A stretch of 64,000 bases of DNA from contig NZ_JABXWI010000008.1 in assembly GCF_014930365.1 (NCBI RefSeq), positions 1 to 64,000 on the forward strand. Reading direction: 5' to 3'. Both the position numbers and the translations under genes were made by a program. The notes beneath the pieces were generated by a model. That model was given only the letters and a program-made list of their open reading frames with translations, had not been told where the DNA came from and made no database searches. Shown here one piece after another: positions 16,059 through 25,029 of this stretch. Position 1 is the first letter of the stretch. The number at the start of each line of letters is the position of its first letter. Source of the DNA: Streptomyces caniscabiei (GTDB taxonomy: Bacteria; Actinomycetota; Actinomycetes; Streptomycetales; Streptomycetaceae).

Positions 16059-16814
16059 TCAGCGGCCCCAGATGGAGGTACCACCGTCGACGGTGAGCAC
16101 GCTGCCCACCACGAACCCGGACTCTTCGGACGCCAACCAGACGATGGCGTCCGCGATCTCCTCGGGCTCCGCCATCCGGCCGACAGGAGCACGGCCGTCG
16201 AGCGAGGCCCGCAGGCTCTCCGGGTCCGGCGACTCGGCGAGCATCTTGGCGAAGTAAGGCGAGTTGACGGTGCCGGGCGCCACGGCGTTCACCCGAATGC
16301 CCTGGCCGATGTGGTCCACCGCCATGGCCCGGGTCAGGGACGCGATGGCCCCCTTCGACGCCACGTAGGCGGCGCGGTCGGCGATGCCCTGGGCCGCCGT
16401 GTACGAGGCGACGTTGACGATGCGGCCGCCGGTCTTGGCGAGCTCGGGGATGGCGTACTTCGAGCACAGGAAGACACCCTTGGCGTTGACCGTCATCACA
16501 CGGTCCCAGTCGGCTTCCTCGATGGTCTCGACGGTGCCCCGGAACCCGAAGCCGGCGTTGTTGACCAGGACGTCGATCCTGCCGAAAGACTGCACCACGG
16601 TGCTGATCAGCGCCGCGACCCGGGCACTGTCGCTGACGTCCACAGACGCCGCCTTGCCGGGCGTTTTCAGCTCGGCGACGGTCCGGGCGGCCGCGCCCTC
16701 GTCGAGGTCGGCTGCGACGACCGTCCAGCCGCGCTCGGCGAACCGTAGCGCGGTAGCGCGGCCGATGCCGCTGCCCGCACCGGTGACGATGACGACCTGT
16801 CCTTGTGCACTCAT
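16059..16814 (-). CDS. SDR-family NAD(P)-dependent oxidoreductase
   Basis: A classical 251-residue SDR with TGAGSGIG cofactor site at residue 12, an acidic residue after the second strand (AADLDEG) suggesting NAD preference, LVNNAGFGF, the catalytic pair YVASKG, and the C-terminal TVDGGTSIWG. It would interconvert a secondary alcohol and ketone. It shares long identical stretches with the SDR at 25867-26622 (for example NAGFGFRGTVETI and RAMAVDHIGQG), so the two are recent duplicates. Its ATG overlaps the stop of the ADH gene (ATGA), indicating coupled translation. Confidence 0.9.
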   Translation of the reverse strand: MSAQGQVVIVTGAGSGIGRATALRFAERGWTVVAADLDEGAAARTVAELKTPGKAASVDVSDSARVAALISTVVQSFGRIDVLVNNAGFGFRGTVETIEEADWDRVMTVNAKGVFLCSKYAIPELAKTGGRIVNVASYTAAQGIADRAAYVASKGAIASLTRAMAVDHIGQGIRVNAVAPGTVNSPYFAKMLAESPDPESLRASLDGRAPVGRMAEPEEIADAIVWLASEESGFVVGSVLTVDGGTSIWGR

Positions 16815-17938
16815 GCCGGCTCTTGCTCCTTCGCGAGGTCGATGATCTGGCGCAGGACCGATCCCGCGTGGAGGTCGTCCATCGCCCTGTTGATGTCGGT
16901 AAGGGCAATGTGGCCCGTGATCAGCTTGTCCAGCGGCAGCCGGCCTTCGAGGTACAGCGCGGCATAGCGCCTGATGTCCTCGGCGGGGTCGCCGGAGCCG
17001 AGGTACGAGCCGATCAGTGAGCGCGCCTCGGTGACGAGGGAGAGCGGCGAGATGGTCAGCTGCGTCGAAGGGTGCGGCAGGCCGACCGTGACGGTCCGGC
17101 CGCCCGGACGGGTCAGGGCGATCGCCGTCTCCAGCGCGCGTACGTTGCCGGTGCACTCGACGACGAGGTCGTATCGTGCGTCGGCGGCGACCGCGTCCTG
17201 CGGGGTGAGCGAGCGCGTCGCACCGAAACCCCCGGCCCGGGTGAGCTTTGCAGGCAGGACATCGACCGCGAGGACCGCTGACGGCTCGACGCTGGCGGCG
17301 ACCATCATGGCGGCGAATCCGACACCGCCCAGACCGACTACCGCGACCGACTCCCCGGGCTTCAGTCCGCCGGCGTTGAGCACCGCGCCGCCGCCGGTCA
17401 GCACCGCGCATCCGAGCACGGCGGCGACGTCGGCCGGCACCTCGGGCGGAACGACCACGAGCGAGGCGACGTCGACGATGGCGCGGGTCGCGAACGCCGA
17501 CACGCCGCCGTGATGGTCGATGCGCCCGCCGCGCCAGCGCAGCCGTCGCCCGCCGCCCAGCATTTCACCGCGCGCGTTGGCGGCGCTCCCGCGCGAGCAC
17601 AGGGCCCATCCCGGGCTGGTGCACGCCTCGCAGGTACCGCAGATCGGGAGGAAGGTCATGACGACGCGGTCACCGATCGCGACGCCGTCCGTGTCGGGCC
17701 CGCAGCGCACGACGGTGCCGCTGCCCTCGTGGCCGAGCAGCATCGGCACGACGACCTCACGGTTGCCGTTGACGCGGGAAAGGTCCGAGTGGCAGACGCC
17801 CGCCGCCTCCATGCGGACCTCGACCTCGCCCGGTCCGGGCTCGTCGAGTTCGAGCACGTCCACCGTGATCGGGGTCGACTTCGACCACGGCTCGGCGTCA
17901 CCCACCCGTTCGAGGACTGCGCCTCTGATCCGTGTCAT
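16811..17938 (-). CDS. Zinc-dependent alcohol dehydrogenase (MDR family)
   Basis: 375 residues from ATG 17938, which is preceded by AAGGGAG. GVCHSDLSRVNGN supplies the catalytic zinc cysteine, GHEGSG the glutamate/histidine region, and CGTCEACTSPGWALC the structural zinc site. The Rossmann domain has VVGLGGVGFAAM and a following acidic residue, suggesting NAD. It probably oxidises a primary or aryl alcohol as the first step of operon A. A relic of a second copy lies at 26638-26773. Transcription likely starts at the GntR-type operator-promoter 230 bp upstream. Confidence 0.9.
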   Translation of the reverse strand: MTRIRGAVLERVGDAEPWSKSTPITVDVLELDEPGPGEVEVRMEAAGVCHSDLSRVNGNREVVVPMLLGHEGSGTVVRCGPDTDGVAIGDRVVMTFLPICGTCEACTSPGWALCSRGSAANARGEMLGGGRRLRWRGGRIDHHGGVSAFATRAIVDVASLVVVPPEVPADVAAVLGCAVLTGGGAVLNAGGLKPGESVAVVGLGGVGFAAMMVAASVEPSAVLAVDVLPAKLTRAGGFGATRSLTPQDAVAADARYDLVVECTGNVRALETAIALTRPGGRTVTVGLPHPSTQLTISPLSLVTEARSLIGSYLGSGDPAEDIRRYAALYLEGRLPLDKLITGHIALTDINRAMDDLHAGSVLRQIIDLAKEQEPA

Positions 17939-18167
17939 TGCGGACCATCTCCCTTCACCTTCGTGCTGTGTACATGTCGGTTCGCGGACGGATGCGCCGA
18001 GGGCTTCGCCGGGTGCGTCCGCTGCCTCTCCGTGATGCGTCATTCCGCGGCGTCAAGGCCGGACGACGGCTCTTGGGTCACGGGGGTCAGGGGCAGGCGC
18101 CGCTTCAAACGGAGTGGGTGGGCAGCCGGAGGCTCTGGACGAGCTTTCGACCCCCGGCAGGCCATAT

Positions 18168-18196
18168 GACCGTAATACCGTCACAGGCAATGTCAA
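18168..18196 (-). promoter_or_regulatory. Operator-promoter of operon A
   Basis: GACCGTAATACCGTC at 18168-18182 fits the palindrome GACNGTANTACNGTC at every fixed base. On the minus strand TTGACA (18191-18196) and TACGGT (18169-18174) are spaced 16 bp, so the operator covers the putative -10 box. This geometry suggests repression relieved by an inducer. Confidence 0.75.
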
Positions 18197-18239
18197 GAGA
18201 CCGGGATGGATCCCGTCAAGGATTGACATCGAGCGAGGC

Positions 18240-18990
18240 CAGCGTGGGACTGCGCGGCCGCACCAGGGAGGCGCGACAGGGATGCTCTGAGCCCTCTGGA
18301 GCGAATCCGTATTAGGGCAGAGGTGTTGGCCGCCTCCCTCTAAACCGCCCCGGGCAGGGCTCAGCCCGGACGCGCTGAGGGGCGTCGCAGCCTTCGGCGG
18401 ACAGGACGCCGAGGCTGCGCAACCGGAATGCGAAACTCCGCTAGGGTCCCCATATGCAGCAGGGGGCGGGGGCGCGGGGCCGGGGCGGCTGGGTGCCGGT
18501 CAGCTGTGTGAGGAAGTAGCGGCTTCGGCTTCTGGCTCGTCTGGCGCCGGGCGAGTTCACGCAGGGCGGTGGCCGAGGCGTTGCGGACGTGTGAACCCGC
18601 TGTCCACCCACGAGCGCCTCCCTTCATCGAGGCTGAGTGTATGACTGTAATACGCTCAATGGTGAGGTTGTGAGGTTGACCCCTGCCACCTTCGCCAGGT
18701 AGCGGGCGCAGCGTCGGGTTCGTCCTCCGCTACGCAGTGCTCAACAGGACGGGTCGTGCAGCTCCCGTCTCCGGGGGCGATCTTGCCGGCCGAGCCTGTG
18801 CCGCCGCACCGCAGGACCACTCCGACGCTGTGCTCAGACCAGCACAGAAGAGATCATGTCGGTTCGGTCCCTGGGTACACCGGGCACCGCGTTCTGTGTC
18901 CGCACTGCGTTCTCCAACGAAGGCTTTACGACTGAACCAGATGTGCCTGTACCGCTAGATCGGGTCTCTGGCGGACGGACATCGGCGTTA
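18240..18990. other. Long intergenic region between operons A and C
   Basis: No gene recognised. A minus-strand open frame (about 18361-18627) follows a GAAGGGAGG site but has no family features; it may be the remnant of a displaced gene. AGGGCAGAGG near 18312 resembles half of the operator at 9642-9723, probably by chance. Confidence 0.5.
18643..18657. promoter_or_regulatory. GntR-type operator, one mismatch
   Basis: GACTGTAATACGCTC differs from GACNGTANTACNGTC at one fixed base. It lies in the gap between operons A and C, about 435 bp before the LLM monooxygenase start. Confidence 0.5.
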
Positions 18991-18995
18991 TTTTT

Positions 18996-19005
18996 CGGAT
19001 AGTGA
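18996..19005. promoter_or_regulatory. Motif shared with the AraC gene promoter
   Basis: CGGATAGTGA stands 87 bp before the LLM monooxygenase start. TGGATAGTGA and CGGATAGTCG recur as a direct repeat ahead of the AraC gene at 22989-23018. A candidate AraC-protein site. Confidence 0.4.
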
Positions 19006-19019
19006 TAGCGGCCGCAGAT

Positions 19020-19060
19020 GGCTACCTTGTGACAGCCAGGTAGCCCAGCCGTTTCGGCTG
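19020..19060 (+). promoter_or_regulatory. Tandem hairpins in the leader of operon C
   Basis: GGCTACCT (19020-19027) pairs perfectly with 19038-19045, and CAGCCG (19046-19051) pairs with 19055-19060 around a 3-base loop. The two stems abut and end about 30 bp before the GTG start. They could be an attenuator, an mRNA-stability element, or the end of an upstream transcript. Confidence 0.45.
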
Positions 19061-19091
19061 GTACTCATCACTACGTGACCGGAGTAATTCC

Positions 19092-20234
19092 GTGACCATG
19101 CCCGTGCATCAGCAGGACACCTTCGGCGTCGGAGAAGTTGATGTCGCCACGACACCCATGATGAACGACCAGAAGTTCAAGCTCGGGGTTTTCGCATTCA
19201 ACTGCAGCGGCGGCATCGTCAACAGCCACGCCCCCACATCCTTCCGCGTCACCTGGGAGCAGCAGAAGAGAATCGCTCAGCTCGCCGACAGGAGTGGCTT
19301 CGAAGCGATCGTTCCCATCGCGCGGTGGCGAGGCTTCGGTGGCGAGACGAACTTCAACGGCGTGTGCTACGAGACCTTTACGTGGGCGGCTGGCCTTGCA
19401 GAGGCCACGGAGAACATCCACGTCTTTACCACGTGTCACCTGCCGACCGTGCATCCCATCGCGGCGGCCAAGATGGCCACCACCATCGACCACATCTCCA
19501 ACGGCCGTTACGGCATCAACTTGGTCATGGGCTGGTTCACCCCGGAAATGGAGATGTTCGGCAAGAAGCAGCTGGAACACGACGACAGGTACGCGTTCGG
19601 TAGCGAGTGGGTCGAGTTCGCCGAAGAGTTGTGGACCAAGGATGGCTCATTCGACTTCGACGGTAAGTATTTCCAGTCCAAGGGCGTCGAGGCATACCCG
19701 AAGCCACTGTCGAAGCCCCGCCCCGTACTGCTCAACGCCGGCACGTCACGCGCCGCACTGGAGTTCAACGCCAAGCATGTCGACGTCAACTTCACCGCTC
19801 TCGACACCCGCGAGAGCATGAAGGAGTACTCCGACATGATCAAAGCCCGCGCGAAGAACAGGTACCAGCGCGACATCCAGGTGATGACCATGGCGCTGGT
19901 GGTGTGCCGCGACACCGAAGCGGAAGCCAAGGCGGCGCACCAGAAGATCCTTGACCAGGGGGACTGGCCGGGCGCGCGCAACATCATGAGCGTTCTCGGG
20001 ATCGAGAGCCAGTCGTCGAACGCGCAGATCGAGAGGATGCAGGAGCGGTTCATCGCAGGCTGGGGTGGAATCAACCTGGTCGGCACGCCCGAACAGGTTG
20101 TCGAGCAGTTCCAGCGGCTCTCCGATGCCGGAATGGACGGCGCCTTGATCGGATTCCTGGACTACGCCGAGGAACTCGAGTACTTCAACGAGAAGGTCAT
20201 GCCCCTAATGCGTGCTGCCGGCCTCAGGCACTGA
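19092..20234 (+). CDS. LLM-class FMN-dependent monooxygenase (RutA/type II BVMO-like)
   Basis: A 380-residue bacterial-luciferase-like TIM-barrel flavoprotein. Seen: FKLGVFAFNCSGG at the first strand, GFEAIVPIARWRGFGGETNFNG, TTIDHISNGRYGINLVMGWFTPEMEMFG, KGVEAYPKPLSKPRPVLLNAGTS and GTPEQVVEQFQ. RutA-type relatives insert oxygen into cyclic amides, and type II Baeyer-Villiger enzymes of this class turn ketones into esters or lactones. The reduced FMN would come from the flavin reductase two genes on. The two metallo-lactonases of the island would fit a lactone product (inference). Start GTG 19092 follows CCGGAG; ATG 19098 is possible. Confidence 0.85.
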   Translation: MTMPVHQQDTFGVGEVDVATTPMMNDQKFKLGVFAFNCSGGIVNSHAPTSFRVTWEQQKRIAQLADRSGFEAIVPIARWRGFGGETNFNGVCYETFTWAAGLAEATENIHVFTTCHLPTVHPIAAAKMATTIDHISNGRYGINLVMGWFTPEMEMFGKKQLEHDDRYAFGSEWVEFAEELWTKDGSFDFDGKYFQSKGVEAYPKPLSKPRPVLLNAGTSRAALEFNAKHVDVNFTALDTRESMKEYSDMIKARAKNRYQRDIQVMTMALVVCRDTEAEAKAAHQKILDQGDWPGARNIMSVLGIESQSSNAQIERMQERFIAGWGGINLVGTPEQVVEQFQRLSDAGMDGALIGFLDYAEELEYFNEKVMPLMRAAGLRH

Positions 20235-20272
20235 TCGAACGGCCGTGCATCGTCTCCGGAAAGGGAGGAAAC

Positions 20273-20563
20273 GTGACCTTCACGGTTGTTGCTCGATACA
20301 CCGTCACCGATGGGCACACTGACCGGCTCCTGGAGCTGCTGCGGCAGGTACGGGAAGAGACTCTGAAAGAGCCTGGTTGCATCTCGTACGAACCGCATCG
20401 ATCGGCCGACGATGAAAGTGTCTTCTTCATCGTCGAGAGGTACCAGGAAGCAGCTGACTTCGATCACCACTTCTCCACACCTCACGTGAAGGACATCGTG
20501 CTCGGGCAGATTGTTCCTCTGTTGTCGGATCGAGTGGTCACCAAAGGACCGCCCATCTTCTGA
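20273..20563 (+). CDS. ABM-domain protein, putative quinol monooxygenase
   Basis: 96 residues: FTVVARYTVTDGHTDRLLELLRQVREETLKEPGCISYEPHRS and VFFIVERYQEAADFDHHFSTPHVKDI are the usual ABM/YgiN strands and helices. It is a paralogue of the protein at 15643-15969. GTG 20273 stands behind GGAGG. In operon C it may oxidise an aromatic intermediate or act as a stabilising partner of the flavin monooxygenase. Confidence 0.8.
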   Translation: MTFTVVARYTVTDGHTDRLLELLRQVREETLKEPGCISYEPHRSADDESVFFIVERYQEAADFDHHFSTPHVKDIVLGQIVPLLSDRVVTKGPPIF

Positions 20564-20716
20564 CCTTCGGGCAGAAACGTGGCCATGGTCCTCTTCGGTA
20601 CACCGCTGAAATCTCGCGGTCTTTGCAATCGAATTGTGCCGCCGATGCCGTCGGCTCTGGCGGCGCAATCCATCCCCACGGATTTCCCCAGTTACTTGGA
20701 AAGTGATGGGAGCATC

Positions 20717-21274
20717 ATGTCCATATCATCGGACACCATGACAGAGACTCCTCGCGTCGAAGAACCTCTCAGTCCGCGGAATCTGCGCAGAACTCTGGGG
20801 CTGTTCTGCTCAGGTCTGACCGTCATATCCGCCGCCGACGAAACCGGTCCGATCGGCTTCACCTGCCAGTCGTTCGCCTCGCTCTCTCTCGATCCGGCGC
20901 TGGTGAGCTTCAATCCCGCACGTACCTCGACGACCTGGCCGCGCATCCGTGCCGTGGGCAACTTCTGCGTCAACGTCCTGGCGACGAACCAGGAAGAGAT
21001 CTCGAACGCCTTCGCCAAGTCCGGCGCCGACAAGTTCGCGGGTGTGCACTGGTCGCCCGCGCCATCCGGCGCCCCCATCCTGGACGGCGCCATCGCGTGG
21101 GCCGACTGCACCGTGTGGGCCGAGTACGACGGTGGCGACCACACGATCGTCGCCGCGGAGATACGGGCGCTGGGCTCCGATGCGACGCAGCACCCGCTCG
21201 TATTCTTCGGCGGCAAGTACGGACTTCCTGGGCCTGCGGGCAACGTCTCCACTGTCACCGGCAAGGAAAGGTGA
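20717..21274 (+). CDS. Flavin reductase (HpaC/DIM6 family)
   Basis: 185 residues from ATG 20717 (GGGAG 5 bases ahead). LSPRNLRRTLGLFCSGLTVISA, GFTCQSFASLSLDPALVSFNPARTSTTWPRIRAVGNFCVNVLA and HPLVFFGGKYG are the split-barrel FMN-binding motifs of NAD(P)H:flavin oxidoreductases. It should supply reduced FMN to the LLM monooxygenase of the same operon. The frame is open further upstream to 20579, but that part lacks family sequence. Confidence 0.88.
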   Translation: MSISSDTMTETPRVEEPLSPRNLRRTLGLFCSGLTVISAADETGPIGFTCQSFASLSLDPALVSFNPARTSTTWPRIRAVGNFCVNVLATNQEEISNAFAKSGADKFAGVHWSPAPSGAPILDGAIAWADCTVWAEYDGGDHTIVAAEIRALGSDATQHPLVFFGGKYGLPGPAGNVSTVTGKER

Positions 21275-21281
21275 GTAGAAC

Positions 21282-22097
21282 TTGACCAGGGAAGCAGCTC
21301 AGGAGTTCCCCGCCCTGCGGCGCGACGTAGAGCGCGTCATCGCGACGCTGACTCGCGAAGAGTGGATGATGGACTCGGCCTGTGCCGGGTGGCGGATCCG
21401 TGACGTGGTGGCCCACATGGCTGCGAACGCTCATCAGGCCATCGATCCCATCCCCGAACCCGAGGGCGCGCCGCCGCTCCCATCGAACCGTGAACGACAG
21501 CACGATGTGCGTGTCGACCGGCGACGGAACCGTTCGATCGAGGAGATTCTTGACGAGTTCCACTCCTATGTCCCGCTGTTCGAGCAGAAGCTGCTCGCCC
21601 AGCAGGAAGAGCCTCAAGCGTCGGTTCCCGTGACGATCCCGACTTTGGGAACCTATCCAACGCACGCCCTGGCCAACGCCCAGGTGTTCGACTACTTCTG
21701 TCATCTGCGGCACGACATCCTGCGGCCCTACGGGCCTGTCGACCCCGCCCTGGCGGCTCGGGCCCTCGAGCCGGTGAGTCACGCCGCACTGTACGCGGCG
21801 GTGCAGTGGATGATGTGGGGGCTGCCGCAGATGCAGGGCTCGTTGCTCGACGAGACGGTGACGGCGCCCGTGACTTTCGAGTTCACTGGCGCCGGGGCGA
21901 GTGTGTGGACGGTAAGCCGGCGCACGGACGGGGGCCTGAGCACTGGCGAGGGTGACTTCGGAGCAGTGCGCGTGATTTCGGACGCGAGTGCGTTCGTGGC
22001 GTGGGGGACAACTCGGCGTCCTTGGGTGGACCACTGCAAGATCGACGGCCCGCAAGAGCTGGCTGTTCCACTGCTCGATGCACTGGACATAGTCTGA
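21282..22097 (+). CDS. DinB/MDMPI-type putative thiol-dependent isomerase or transferase (TIGR03083-like)
   Basis: 271 residues. The N-terminal four-helix DinB-like domain has RDVERVIATLTREEWMMDSACAGWRIRDVVAHMAANAHQAI, with a histidine in the HMAANAHQ segment and later FDYFCHLRHDI that would form the metal triad. The C-terminal domain (about 170-260) resembles the MDMPI C-terminal fold. Mycothiol-dependent maleylpyruvate isomerase is the best-known member, but others have unrelated tasks. TTG 21282 is used, 6 bases after a GGAAAGGTGAG site and 7 bp after the flavin reductase stop. It ends operon C. Confidence 0.7.
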   Translation: MTREAAQEFPALRRDVERVIATLTREEWMMDSACAGWRIRDVVAHMAANAHQAIDPIPEPEGAPPLPSNRERQHDVRVDRRRNRSIEEILDEFHSYVPLFEQKLLAQQEEPQASVPVTIPTLGTYPTHALANAQVFDYFCHLRHDILRPYGPVDPALAARALEPVSHAALYAAVQWMMWGLPQMQGSLLDETVTAPVTFEFTGAGASVWTVSRRTDGGLSTGEGDFGAVRVISDASAFVAWGTTRRPWVDHCKIDGPQELAVPLLDALDIV

Positions 22098-22139
22098 CCC
22101 GTTGTTCCGACAGCTGCGATGGAACAGCGAGGGCTTTCA

Positions 22140-22885
22140 GCCTCGGCGCTCCAGGGGTGAGGACGGCTGCGACGATTGCCGTACTCGATTCGGGCTGCAT
22201 CGGGCTGCATCGGGCCTTGCGGAAGCTCCGCCATGACTTCAGTCGTGCTACGGCGCGTTCGACCGGTGCCCGTGCAGCGGAGAGCGCGCAAGCGTGAGGT
22301 CGCGGCTGGGCAGACGTCTAAGCGGTGACGTCACACATGGGCCGGCTCCCATGTAGGCGCGGTCGGCCAGGACGGGGATGCTCTGGTGTTCGCAGATCCG
22401 GATGACGCGGCAGGTGTGGGCCGCGGTCAGAACGTGCGCGCGGCCGGGCAGTGTGGGTGAGATCCACAGCAGCCGGACCATCAGGATCGGTCACCAGCTG
22501 CACGTTCACTCTGCGCCGGCGGTGCTTGTAGGAGTAATCGGCCCGGCTGTCGTCGCTCCTGTCGCACTCCGCCAGCGTGCCCTCGAGCAGGACGTAGTCG
22601 GGTCCGCTTCGCGCAGGGCGCGTAGCAGGCCGGGAGGGTGTCGTGCCGACGCAGGTACACCAAGCCGACGAGCGCACGTTGGTGAGGCGGGAGTCTGCAG
22701 CGGCGGTGACCCTCGCGGGTGACGATGAGCATCGTGACCCACTCGACCAGCGCATGAGGCAGAACGAGTGCGGCAGGATGGGGAACCAACGCGGCTCCTG
22801 TGCCTGTGGGTTGAGACTTCGAACACCTCCCCCAACGGCACAGGAGCCTCGTGCGTCGCACACACCACCGGCGTCCCCCGATCAA
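22140..22885 (-). pseudogene. IS5-family transposase relic 1
   Basis: Pieces of one DDE transposase run on the minus strand in several frames: HALVEWVTMLIVTREGHRRCRLPPHQRALVGLVYLRRHDTLP near the start, then a gap, then LEGTLAECDRSDDSRADYSYKHRRRRVNVQLVTDPDG, LLWISPTLPGRAHVLTAAHT, VLADRAYMGAGP and APVERAVARLKSWRSFRKARCSP near the 3' end. It has an internal deletion of roughly 60-80 residues, several frameshifts and a small duplication near 22195. It cannot encode an active enzyme. Confidence 0.8.
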
Positions 22886-22988
22886 TGGCCAGGCTGAAAA
22901 AGCTCAGTGAGTCCGTGCCGGACGACAGGGTGCCGCGACGGGCGGCAGGTAAATGTGAGATCCGCTATCGGTAGATGAATTCGCGGAA

Positions 22989-23018
22989 CGGATAGTCGCG
23001 ACGTTCTGTGGATAGTGA
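22989..23018. promoter_or_regulatory. Direct-repeat half-sites upstream of the AraC gene
   Basis: CGGATAGTCG (22989-22998) and TGGATAGTGA (23009-23018) start 20 bp apart, two helical turns, as AraC-type half-sites do. A third copy lies ahead of operon C. Probable autoregulation plus control of operon C. Confidence 0.5.
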
Positions 23019-23073
23019 CACCCGCCCGTACTTGCTCTAGTGTCTTGCGCAAGCCTAGGCCATACGGTTTCCC

Positions 23074-24231
23074 ATGATGGCGGGTGGAGGTGGCGAAGTG
23101 ATCACAGGTTTGAGCGGCGATACTCGAGGCCGCTCCGGAGCAGAATCCAAGCGTGGGCAGCGAGGTGCGAAAGATCTTCTTCGCAGCTCTGAGCCCGCCA
23201 ATCCGGCACCGGGGCACCTCCTTTCGCACACCCCTGATCGATCTTCTCGGCAGCCGGATGCGCAACTGCGGCCCGACACCCTGAGGACCAGGGACTTCGA
23301 CGAGGCTCATGACGTGATTGCGTCCGTTTACGTGCCTCATGAACTGAAGTCTCACGACGGGAAACGGCTGGACTTCAAGTTTCATCTTCTGCGGTCTCAG
23401 CAACTACTCATCGGGCACCTCGGTTACGGGGCGGACGCCGAGTTGCTGGTCCCGCAGATGCTGCAGAACTACCACCTCAACCTGACCATGCAAGGCAGGA
23501 GCATGGTGACACAGGCTGGTCGGCGTGTGGTGACGACGGGGATGTGCCAGGGGGTGATGGTCCGGCCGTTCGATGACTTCACCGTCCGCTGGAGCCCTGA
23601 TGCTCTGCAGTACGCCGTCCTGCTGTCGAGCAAGGCGGTCGAGGAACATCTGGGAGTGTTGCTGAACCATCCTGTGGAGGGGCCGATCGATTTTTCGCTC
23701 GGCTTTGACATGACTACAGGAGCCGGACAGGGCCTGGTCTCAGCGGTCCGCTTTCTGCGTTCCGAACTCGCCCGGCCTGGAGGCGTCGCTGAGTTTCCGC
23801 TTGCTCTGAGGCAGTTGGAGTCATTCGTGCTGACGCAACTGCTGTTGGCTGTGCCGCACAGCTATAGTGACGAGCTCTGCACGCCGACGAAGCCAGCGCA
23901 ACGCAACAGGATCAAGGACGTCATCGATCTTGTCGATTCGCAACCTGAGTCAGACCTGTCCATCGCGCGTCTAGCCGAGGTCGCAGGTGTCAGCGCGAAG
24001 TCGCTGCAAGTGGGATTTCGTGAGGCCACGGGAATTACACCGATGGCATACGTTCGAAAAGTCCGTCTCGAGCGAGTCCGAAATGAATTGATCTCCCTGG
24101 CGGGTCGGCGTTCCATTACCGACATCGCCACACATTGGGGATTCCTGCACCTAGGCCGATTCTCCTCATATTACCGGCAGCAATATGGTGAGACTCCCAC
24201 GGAGACCGTCCGAAAGGCATTGCGTGGCTGA
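23074..24231 (+). CDS. AraC-family transcriptional regulator
   Basis: 385 residues at most. The N-terminal effector domain begins around residue 70 (LRTRDFDEAHDVIASVYVPHELKSHDGKRLDFKFHLL) and belongs to the AraC-binding-like group. The C-terminal 100 residues hold the double helix-turn-helix: LSIARLAEVAGVSAKSLQVGFREATGITPMAYVRKVRLERVRNEL and SITDIATHWGFLHLGRFSSYYRQQYGETP. The first 60 residues are low in complexity, so the true start may be downstream of ATG 23074 (GTG 23098 is one choice). It likely activates operon C. Confidence 0.85.
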   Translation: MMAGGGGEVITGLSGDTRGRSGAESKRGQRGAKDLLRSSEPANPAPGHLLSHTPDRSSRQPDAQLRPDTLRTRDFDEAHDVIASVYVPHELKSHDGKRLDFKFHLLRSQQLLIGHLGYGADAELLVPQMLQNYHLNLTMQGRSMVTQAGRRVVTTGMCQGVMVRPFDDFTVRWSPDALQYAVLLSSKAVEEHLGVLLNHPVEGPIDFSLGFDMTTGAGQGLVSAVRFLRSELARPGGVAEFPLALRQLESFVLTQLLLAVPHSYSDELCTPTKPAQRNRIKDVIDLVDSQPESDLSIARLAEVAGVSAKSLQVGFREATGITPMAYVRKVRLERVRNELISLAGRRSITDIATHWGFLHLGRFSSYYRQQYGETPTETVRKALRG

Positions 24232-24439
24232 CCGAGCCGCTGACTTTCCTGGTGATCTGGCGGGAATTCCGGCCGAGTGCCGCCACAGGTGGGCTGGCCG
24301 GCGCGGTATCGGCGAGCGCGTTGGTCGGACCGGCCGCGGTGGACGGTCGACGCGGTCTACCGCAGGTGCGCGGTCCGAGCACCTGACCCACGGGAAGCGT
24401 GTTGCAGAAGGCCGTGATTTTGTAGGTCAAAGCCCGGCC

Positions 24440-24873
24440 ACGGCTGTTCTGATAACGAGGCGAGGGTGAGATTGCGCGTGCGAGCGACGGCCTGGACCGC
24501 GTGGTGGAGGCCGTCGCCGGGCTGTCGGTAGTCTCGGAGGATCTTGTAGTTCTTCAGTTGGCCGATTGCATGCTAGACCCGCGCACGGACCCGCCGATGT
24601 TCCGCGTTGTCGGCTTCCTTACCAGCCAGCAGGGCCCGGCCGGGTCGTTAGCGGTGTGGGACGACCAGGCCGGTGTTGATGTAGGGCGCCGTCGCCGAGG
24701 ACGGTGATGTCCTGGCACTGGTCCGCCAGACCAGAGTGGGGCGTTAGATCGGCTCATGCGCGAGGAGGGGCCGGGAGCCGCTGAATCACCCTGGACACCG
24801 AGGCCGACGAGACCCCGAACGGCGGCGCGAGCGGCTCCCGCACCACCTTCAGCAACCGCTCGAACTGCTTCAT
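24440..24873 (-). pseudogene. IS5-family transposase relic 2
   Basis: Minus-strand start MKQFERLLKVVRE at 24873 is followed, after a deletion, by LAPPFGVSSASVSRVIQRL, then in other frames by text equivalent to DQCQDITVLGDGAYINTGLVVPHR, ARVEHAIGQLKNYKILRD and GDGLHHAVQAVARTRNLTL. These are the N-terminal, catalytic and C-terminal parts of an IS5-type transposase different from relic 1. The central catalytic region is mostly gone. Confidence 0.75.
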
Positions 24874-25029
24874 CCGCAGCCCCGTGAACGTCTCCACCCA
24901 CCACGGATCAGCCCTCAACACACCACGCGCATACACAGGAAAAGCCCTGAACACGGCCTTCTGCAAGACGCTTTGGCGTGAGGGCACTGGACCGCCAGCA
25001 TCTGGGCTCGCCTCTTCGGGGTGCGGGCG

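Noticed and set aside
18312..18322. Further operator copy of the 9642-9723 type
   Set aside because: Only AGGGCAGAGG matches, without the palindromic partner; likely chance.
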